Below, in pieces: positions 58,766 through 64,000 of a stretch of DNA of 64,000 bases; within the stretch, counting starts at the first letter, position 1, and each line of letters begins with the position of its first letter. Position numbers and translations under genes: made by a program. A model generated the notes under the pieces. It did no database searches, was not told the DNA's origin, and saw only the letters and a list, made by a program, of their open reading frames with translations. The stretch is from Zhongshania sp. (GTDB lineage Bacteria > Pseudomonadota > Gammaproteobacteria > Pseudomonadales > Spongiibacteraceae), in assembly GCA_018066965.1 (NCBI GenBank), contig JAGPVP010000081.1:1-64000 (forward strand), given 5' to 3'.

Positions 58766-59779
58766 ATGAGTGACTTTGCCCCCACCGGGCTTTTACAGAA
58801 TCCCCACGCGCAGTCCATCCTTGCCTCTACTGGGCTGCGACGCCTGCGTATTTATCCTCGCGCTAGAGCCATGCTGAACGCCAGTAAATCGGTAATATTA
58901 GACTGCGGCGACGGCCACCAATTGCTTGGTGAATACAGCGCCCAAGCCAAACGCAGTAAAGGCCTAATCACGCTCATTCACGGCTGGGAAGGCAGCTCAC
59001 AGTCTAGCTATATGCTGTCTGCTGGCGGCACCCTGTTTAATGCTGGCTACGATATTTTTCGTCTAAATTTACGTGATCACGGAGCCAGCCACCACCTTAA
59101 CCGCGAGCTGTTTAATTCTGCGCGCTTAGAGGAGGTAATCGGTGCCATACAAACCATACACCAAACCTATCCCCATGAATGGCAGTTTCTAGCGGGCTTT
59201 TCACTGGGGGGAAATTTCGCCTTGCGGATTGCCGCCAAGGCCAAAGAGGTCGGTTTAACGATTCAACAAACCGTGGGAATATGTCCCGTTGTCGATCCGG
59301 CAAAAACCATGATCGCGCTAGAAACCGGCTGGTGGGTTTACGAAAAATACTTTGTGCGGAAGTGGCAAAAGTCACTGCAGAAAAAGATTCGCCTCTACCC
59401 CGAGCTGGGCTACAAAGACAATCTACTCAAACTTAAAACGCTGCGTGAAATGAACAGCTATTTCATTCCCAACCACACCCAGTTTACTAAGCCAGAAGAT
59501 TACTTTAACGCCTACAGCATCGCAGGGAGCGCACTAGAAACGCTGTCCTCACCTACGCATATCATCGCAAGTCAAGATGACCCGATTATTCTTGCTGAAG
59601 ATTTAGTTCGTCTAGCCAGCAACGAGCACTTACATATTGAAACCAAGCAATACGGCGGACACTGCGGTTTTGTCAAAAACTATCAGTTAGAGAGCTGGCT
59701 AGATGAACGCCTGCTAGAGCTTATTAACTTAACGCGCTACCCCAGCGGCCATCCAAGCAAGGTTGCGCATCAGCAATAA
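58766..59779 (+). CDS. yheT: YheT-like alpha/beta hydrolase
   Basis: A 337-residue alpha/beta hydrolase of the YheT/ABHD1-3 type. LLQNPHAQSILAS at the N-terminus, LITLIHGWEGSS with the oxyanion His-Gly (72-73), RLNLRDHGASHHLN, nucleophile Ser146 in AGFSLGGNFALRIA, the Asp in IIASQDDPII and the His in YGGHCGF. Members hydrolyse lipid or carboxylic esters. It is divergent from the TonB receptor gene across about 250 bases and converges on the CitE-like gene, with a GC hairpin between. Confidence 0.88.
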   Translation: MSDFAPTGLLQNPHAQSILASTGLRRLRIYPRARAMLNASKSVILDCGDGHQLLGEYSAQAKRSKGLITLIHGWEGSSQSSYMLSAGGTLFNAGYDIFRLNLRDHGASHHLNRELFNSARLEEVIGAIQTIHQTYPHEWQFLAGFSLGGNFALRIAAKAKEVGLTIQQTVGICPVVDPAKTMIALETGWWVYEKYFVRKWQKSLQKKIRLYPELGYKDNLLKLKTLREMNSYFIPNHTQFTKPEDYFNAYSIAGSALETLSSPTHIIASQDDPIILAEDLVRLASNEHLHIETKQYGGHCGFVKNYQLESWLDERLLELINLTRYPSGHPSKVAHQQ

Positions 59780-59785
59780 GGTTTA

Positions 59786-59804
59786 GGCGGCGGTTAACGC
59801 CGCC
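59786..59804. terminator. Bidirectional GC-rich hairpin
   Basis: GGCGGCG (59786-59792), five-base loop, CGCCGCC (59798-59804) lies between the convergent yheT-like and citE-like genes. The plus-strand side continues with a modest T-rich stretch. Confidence 0.6.
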
Positions 59805-59810
59805 CTGCTA

Positions 59811-60683
59811 TTAATCCGCATTTCGCGCTGCAATTTGCTGGGCTATTGCCAATACTCTAACCGCCTCTTCCACGTGCAAGGCCTCGACCAAACGCCCATC
59901 AACCAACACCACGCCTTTGCCTTCGGCTTCCGCTGCCTGCCAGGCCAACTGAATCTTCTCAGCGCGAGCCAAGGTTTCCGCTGATGGTGAGAAGACCTGA
60001 TTGGTGACTGCGATTTGCTTTGGGTGAATAAGGGTCTTACCGTCAAAGCCCAGCTCAACACCTTGTTCACAAGCCTTTAGCAGTCCCTGTTCATCGTCTA
60101 AATCTAAATGCACGCCATCGAATACATCAATACCATGAGCGCGCGCCGCCAGCACGCAAAGGCCCAGCGAGGTTAGCATGCCTAAGCGTTGCGGCGTGTG
60201 GGGGACCCGCAGGTCTTTCGCTAAATCTGAGGTACCCAAGACAATGCCGTCCATTCGCGGATGCGCACCGGCAATATCACTTACCGCTAATATGCCACGC
60301 GGCGTTTCCGCCATTGCCCATAATTTCAAACTCGGAGCAGCGCCAGCCTGTTGCAGTACTTGCACCACCGCGTGAATCTCTGCGGCGGACTCCACCTTAG
60401 GCAAGCACAACGCAGAAATCGGCGCATTGGCAAACGCTTCAATATCTTTACGCCCCCATTCAGTGTCAAAGCCATTGACTCGCACTACCAATTCCCGGCG
60501 GCCGTAGCCACCCTCTGCCACCGCAGCCAGCACCTGTTCGCGGGCTTGGGATTTTTGTGCCGGCGCGACCGCATCTTCCAAATCAAGAATAAGTACATCG
60601 GCATCAAGACTGCGCGCTTTTTCTAAGGCTCGGGCATTAGAGCCCGGCATATAAAGCACGGAACGGCGAGGATTTGCGGCCAT
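59811..60683 (-). CDS. HpcH/HpaI-family CitE-like CoA-ester lyase
   Basis: A 290-residue TIM-barrel enzyme of the citrate-lyase beta / malyl-CoA lyase-like family. ANPRRSVLYMPGSNARALEKARSLDADVLILDLEDAV carries the Mg2+-binding Glu/Asp start, ELVVRVNGFDTEWG and GIVLGTSDLAKDLRV follow, and GFDGKTLIHPKQI is the C-terminal barrel motif. It cleaves or forms C-C bonds of short CoA esters (citramalyl-, malyl- or similar) with Mg2+; no other citrate-lyase genes are near. The ATG at 60683 has GGAG nine bases upstream and is preferred to a TTG at 60698. Confidence 0.88.
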   Translation of the reverse strand: MAANPRRSVLYMPGSNARALEKARSLDADVLILDLEDAVAPAQKSQAREQVLAAVAEGGYGRRELVVRVNGFDTEWGRKDIEAFANAPISALCLPKVESAAEIHAVVQVLQQAGAAPSLKLWAMAETPRGILAVSDIAGAHPRMDGIVLGTSDLAKDLRVPHTPQRLGMLTSLGLCVLAARAHGIDVFDGVHLDLDDEQGLLKACEQGVELGFDGKTLIHPKQIAVTNQVFSPSAETLARAEKIQLAWQAAEAEGKGVVLVDGRLVEALHVEEAVRVLAIAQQIAARNAD

Positions 60684-60781
60684 GTAGAACATCTCCAAGG
60701 CAAAAACGAAAGTCTATCACAGTGAGTAGCCATGCAGAGTATTAGCCTAAATCGTCTAATGGGGCGTCTCCCTGCATATCA

Positions 60782-60800
60782 ATAATTGCGAATCATTATC
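60782..60800. promoter_or_regulatory. Fur box upstream of the imelysin operon
   Basis: The stretch matches the 19-base Fur consensus at 13 positions, with a perfect right half AATCATTATC, about 66 bases before the irpA-like start. Iron-repressed transcription of the operon fits imelysin function. Confidence 0.65.
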
Positions 60801-60865
60801 AATTACGGGTAGAATACCGGCCCCGGCTTTATGCCCGCAATGCTACCGATCTGCGGAGATTATCC

Positions 60866-62125
60866 ATGTCAGTTCTGTTACGCCAGTTCCTACTCATTAT
60901 AGGTATATCCACCCTTGCATCGAATGTCCTTGCTGCTCTACCAAGCAGCAGCGACAAGCACGCAGTTGCGGTTCATTACACCGACATGGCCTATGCGATA
61001 TACAGCGACGCTGAAAAAAGCGGCATTGCCTTGCAAGCCAGCGTTAATACATTTTTAAAAGCGCCCGACCAAAAAAGTCTTATCGCCGCACAAAATGCCT
61101 GGAAAACCGCACGCAAAGCCTACCAACAAAGCGAAATTTTCCGATTTGGTAATCCAGTGGTAGACGACTGGGAGGGACAATTAAATAACTGGCCGCTAGA
61201 CGAAGGCTTAATTGACTATGTGGCCGACGATTATTTTTATGCGCTTGGCAATATCGGCGCGGACCTTAATATTATCGCCAACCCCAGCCTAAACCTGGGT
61301 AGCGATGTGGTCGACGCCAGTACAATTAACGCCGAACTACTCCGCAGTTTGCACGAGCTAGGCGGCTCTGCCGCCAACGTGACCACCGGTTATCACGCTA
61401 TTGAATTCTTATTGTGGGGCCAAGATCTAAACGGCCACAAACTCGGCGCAGGCGAACGCCCTTACTCCGACTATTTGCGCGGCGACAAATGCACACACGG
61501 CAATTGCGACCGGCGTGCCGATTATCTTCGCGCAGTAACCGCAGTTTTAGTGGAAGACCTACAATACATGAGCAAGCAGTGGGCGCCCAAACTAAAAGAC
61601 AACTATCGCGCCGAACTACTTGGCATGAACGACGATATTATTTTGGCGCGGATGTTTTACGGTATAGGTTCTTTGTCACTTGGTGAGCTCGGCGGTGAAC
61701 GCATTAAAGTATCGCTGGAAGCAAATTCAACTGAAGATGAACACGACTGCTTTAGTGACAATACCCATTGGTCGCACTACTACGACGGCCTCGGCATCCA
61801 AAATCTGTACTTAGGTACATATCAGCGTCTTGATGGCAGCGTGTTATCAGGTCCATCGCTAAGTAGCTTGGTGGCTAAAGCCAATGCAAAAACCGACCAG
61901 CAAACTCGCCAATCGCTAGACAACACCATGAACGCGCTCACGGTATTAACAAACGCGGCCGAAGCCAAAGACAAGCCGATGAAGTTCGACATGATGATCG
62001 CTGAAGGCAATAAACGTGGTGAGGAAATTCTCAGCAATATTCTCAGTGCCTTGGTTGATCAAACCCGTAGCATTGAGCAATCTGCCAGCGTCATCAATAT
62101 TGACCCCACAGCCACAGGGCTTTAA
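60866..62125 (+). CDS. irpA: Imelysin-family protein (IrpA-like, peptidase_M75)
   Basis: Periplasmic iron-uptake-related protein of 419 residues. Signal peptide MSVLLRQFLLIIGISTLASNVLA precedes two imelysin-type four-helix-bundle repeats. The conserved GxHxxE motif is GYHAIEFLLWGQD (175-187), and a Cys pair (KCTHGNC) follows. Despite the M75 peptidase name, these proteins are now seen as iron-binding or iron-handling partners. GGAG lies seven bases before the ATG. A Fur box lies upstream. It is first in an operon with a di-heme oxidoreductase and a second imelysin protein. Confidence 0.93.
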   Translation: MSVLLRQFLLIIGISTLASNVLAALPSSSDKHAVAVHYTDMAYAIYSDAEKSGIALQASVNTFLKAPDQKSLIAAQNAWKTARKAYQQSEIFRFGNPVVDDWEGQLNNWPLDEGLIDYVADDYFYALGNIGADLNIIANPSLNLGSDVVDASTINAELLRSLHELGGSAANVTTGYHAIEFLLWGQDLNGHKLGAGERPYSDYLRGDKCTHGNCDRRADYLRAVTAVLVEDLQYMSKQWAPKLKDNYRAELLGMNDDIILARMFYGIGSLSLGELGGERIKVSLEANSTEDEHDCFSDNTHWSHYYDGLGIQNLYLGTYQRLDGSVLSGPSLSSLVAKANAKTDQQTRQSLDNTMNALTVLTNAAEAKDKPMKFDMMIAEGNKRGEEILSNILSALVDQTRSIEQSASVINIDPTATGL

Positions 62126-62128
62126 ATC

Positions 62129-63547
62129 TTGTCTGCAACACGCGCTAGCGGCCGCTGCGTTACGCTAAAATCGCTGCGCGTGTTGACCACGCTGCTCATT
62201 ATTACTGTGCCCTGCATCAGCGCCTGTACGTACAAGCCACGCAGTGCCACGCCACCGCAACAGATCAACACACCCTTGCTGAGTAATCAATCGGGAGGAA
62301 GCTTTACCATTTCAAACCGAGGTCAACAAAGCTTACAACGCCCGCAACCAAACCTTTCGGCTGAGCAGCAACTTGAATGGGCGGTGGGTAAAAGTTTCGC
62401 CACCCAAGCTTGGGTGAGCGCACCGGCAACCACCACTGCGAGGGATGGCTTAGGCCCTTTGTTTAACGCCAATAGCTGCACAGGCTGCCATGTGCGCAAC
62501 GGCCAAGGCCAGTTGCCAGAACATGGCCCCGGTTTAATTTTGCGACTGGAAAATGCGTCCTCAAGTTACGGAGAGCAACTCCAAGACATGGCCATACCGG
62601 GCGTCCAGCCAGAAGGTCGTATTCGCTGGCAGACCGGCAGCACGCATACCGCTATCGCGGGCGGCGAGCCCGTACAATTACACCAACGCGATTATCATAT
62701 TGATAGCGCACCCCAGCTCGCAACGTCCGCCAGACTCGCTCCCGCATTAATCGGCATGGGCTTAATCGACAATATTAACGATGCCGACATTATTGCTAAC
62801 AGCGATCCCGACGACCGTAATGGCGATGGTATTTCTGGCCGAGTTAATCTGCGTGAAAACCATAACGGCACGCCCCCGCGCCTAGGTCGATTCGGTTGGA
62901 AGGCGAGCCAAACCGATTTACACGAGCAGATTGCCCTCGCCTTTTTTCAAGATATGGGCATCACCTCGTCCTTGCACCCGCCACGGCAGTGCATCGATAC
63001 AGGCTGTAAAACAAGCCCCATAACAAGTTCAGAATTAGAAATCAGCGATAAATTGCTGGGTGCCGTCGTCGACTACATTGCCAATTTAGCGGTACCCGCA
63101 GCGGCCCACGACGAACTAAGCCAACAAGGCGAAGCCATCTTTGCTCGACTCGGCTGTTCGGCTTGCCACACCCCCGCCTTCACTATTCGCTTACCAAGCA
63201 ATAATTTTAGCAGCGATGAAGCACAAAAATACCTTAATACCGAGATCGCTGCGGAAACCATTTACCCCTATAGCGATCTACTGCTGCACGATATGGGAGA
63301 CGGCCTTGCAGACCTACAGCCCAGCGATAATACCCCCGCCAATGAATGGCGCACTGCACCACTCTGGGGGCTTGGCATTCGCACAAAAAATTCCCACAAT
63401 ACCCGCCTACTCCACGATGGTCGGGCAGGCTCAATTACCGAAGCCATTCTCTGGCACGGTGGCGAAGCCGACGCCAGCAAAACGAGTTTCAGTTTACTTT
63501 CACACCCAGAGCACACCGCGCTCTTACATTTTTTAAAGGCACTTTAA
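62129..63547 (+). CDS. Di-heme oxidoreductase (DUF1111) lipoprotein
   Basis: A 472-residue di-heme cytochrome-c-peroxidase-like protein of the DHOR/DUF1111 family. A lipobox-like ISAC (Cys33) suggests a lipid anchor after the signal. Two c-type heme sites are CTGCH (117-121, in NSCTGCHVRNG) and CSACH (343-347, in LGCSACHTPAF), and SDPDDRNGDGISGR may bind calcium. In imelysin operons it is thought to oxidise or reduce iron in the periplasm. The start is a TTG three bases after the irpA stop; no ATG gives the signal peptide. It overlaps the next gene (TAATG). Confidence 0.92.
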   Translation: MSATRASGRCVTLKSLRVLTTLLIITVPCISACTYKPRSATPPQQINTPLLSNQSGGSFTISNRGQQSLQRPQPNLSAEQQLEWAVGKSFATQAWVSAPATTTARDGLGPLFNANSCTGCHVRNGQGQLPEHGPGLILRLENASSSYGEQLQDMAIPGVQPEGRIRWQTGSTHTAIAGGEPVQLHQRDYHIDSAPQLATSARLAPALIGMGLIDNINDADIIANSDPDDRNGDGISGRVNLRENHNGTPPRLGRFGWKASQTDLHEQIALAFFQDMGITSSLHPPRQCIDTGCKTSPITSSELEISDKLLGAVVDYIANLAVPAAAHDELSQQGEAIFARLGCSACHTPAFTIRLPSNNFSSDEAQKYLNTEIAAETIYPYSDLLLHDMGDGLADLQPSDNTPANEWRTAPLWGLGIRTKNSHNTRLLHDGRAGSITEAILWHGGEADASKTSFSLLSHPEHTALLHFLKAL

Positions 63548-64000
63548 TGATTTTAGCAGCCATGAAATCCTTGCTATCCACACCCTATTGCCGCGCATTT
63601 ATTATCGGCAGCGGGTTTGTCACACTCGCCGCCTGCAGCCCGCCGCCGAGTACTAAAGTGTTAATAGACACCGGCACCCACAGCATTGTGAGTAGCTACC
63701 TAGCCTTTAATAGCGCCAGTCAAACCCTCGCCGACAGCGCAGTAAGTTACTGCAATACGCCGGGTGACCGCGCTCAATTCGAGGCTATTCGCACTCACTG
63801 GAAAGACGCCGCCACGCAATGGGCAACAGTACAAAACATTCAGTTTGGGCCATTAATGGTCGACAATCAGGCATGGAAAATTCAATTCTGGCCAGACAAA
63901 AAGAACCTGATTGCGCGCAAAGTTGAAACTTTATTAAAAGGCGAAGATGCCATCACGCCACAGCGCGTAGACGACTCAAGTGTGGTTGTACAAGGCTTAT
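63547..64000 (+). CDS. Second imelysin-family lipoprotein (partial, cut by window end)
   Basis: Only the first 151 codons are present. Signal peptide with a lipobox (VTLAAC, Cys30), then IVSSYLAFNSASQTLADSAVSYCNTPGDRAQFEAIRTHWKDAATQWATVQNIQFGP, the first helix bundle of imelysin-like proteins. The ATG overlaps the TAA of the di-heme oxidoreductase. In related operons a DUF1513 protein follows; it would lie outside this window. Confidence 0.88.
   Translation, partial: MILAAMKSLLSTPYCRAFIIGSGFVTLAACSPPPSTKVLIDTGTHSIVSSYLAFNSASQTLADSAVSYCNTPGDRAQFEAIRTHWKDAATQWATVQNIQFGPLMVDNQAWKIQFWPDKKNLIARKVETLLKGEDAITPQRVDDSSVVVQGL

Noticed and set aside
1-64000. rRNA, tRNA, CRISPR arrays, insertion sequences, prophage or integrase genes
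   Set aside because: I looked for TpsiC-loop motifs, direct-repeat arrays, transposase or integrase motifs and terminal repeats while reading and found none that I could support.

Overview
The window reads as chromosomal DNA from a free-living, aerobic, Gram-negative gammaproteobacterium. Supporting genes are tamA/tamB, a glrK-qseG-glrR (qseEGF-like) sigma-54 signalling operon, tesA facing ybbA/ybbP, truC, ytfJ, yjbQ, fumC and bioA. Several accessory genes (haloalkane dehalogenase, alcohol-forming fatty acyl-CoA reductase, IorAB-type molybdenum hydroxylase, TonB receptor, SDR and GMC oxidoreductases, DUF3604 cluster) resemble what marine, hydrocarbon- or lipid-using lineages such as the Spongiibacteraceae/Zhongshania group carry; that placement is an inference from gene content only. 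I see no rRNA, tRNA, CRISPR array, insertion sequence, phage or integrase gene.

Layout. 0-4.6 kb: an unknown lipoprotein, then a CPA1 cation/proton antiporter co-directional with a haloalkane dehalogenase. 4.6-10.6 kb: a long leftward block of metabolic genes (SnoaL-like protein, an amidohydrolase-fold protein without its metal ligands, HIT protein, MBL hydrolase, IorA/IorB pair). 10.8-16.3 kb: a beta-barrel protein, fatty acyl-CoA reductase, SRPBCC protein, GST, MFS transporter. 16.5-22 kb: tamA-tamB. 22-31.9 kb: an atypical SDR facing a TetR regulator, ybbA-ybbP facing tesA, a DCC-family protein, fumC, bioA and a voltage-gated K+ channel. 32-37.3 kb: an EF-hand protein and a small outer-membrane barrel, transcribed leftward from a consensus-perfect sigma-54 promoter and divergent from glrK-qseG-glrR, whose last gene is a sigma-54 activator. 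37.4-43.8 kb: ytfJ, truC, a GMC oxidoreductase, a DUF2971 protein, an esterase and an unknown lipoprotein. 43.8-47.7 kb: a tightly overlapped DUF3604 / parvulin-like PPIase / HupE-UreJ operon. 47.9-51.9 kb: a His-rich secreted protein, GST, and a glycine-zipper/PepSY/PhoP-PhoQ-like two-component operon. 52-55.6 kb: a Gly/Leu/Pro-repeat exported protein, a TpsB/FhaC-like transporter and an OmpA/TSP3 protein. 55.8-60.7 kb: KSI-like protein, TonB receptor, YheT-like hydrolase, CitE-like lyase. 60.8-64 kb: a Fur-box-preceded imelysin / di-heme oxidoreductase / imelysin operon cut by the window end.

Best candidates for undescribed biology are: (1) the OmpA-TSP3 / aberrant TpsB / GLP-repeat protein locus (51.9-55.6 kb), which looks like a secretion system with no classical TpsA substrate; (2) the DUF3604-PPIase-HupE/UreJ operon; and (3) the sigma-54-driven EF-hand plus beta-barrel operon facing its probable activator. 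Three exported proteins in the window are also predicted to mature to an N-terminal Asp-His, a possible metal-binding theme.

Start codons were chosen by ribosome-binding sites and signal-peptide shape where possible. All functional assignments come from motif recognition by eye; no database search was run.
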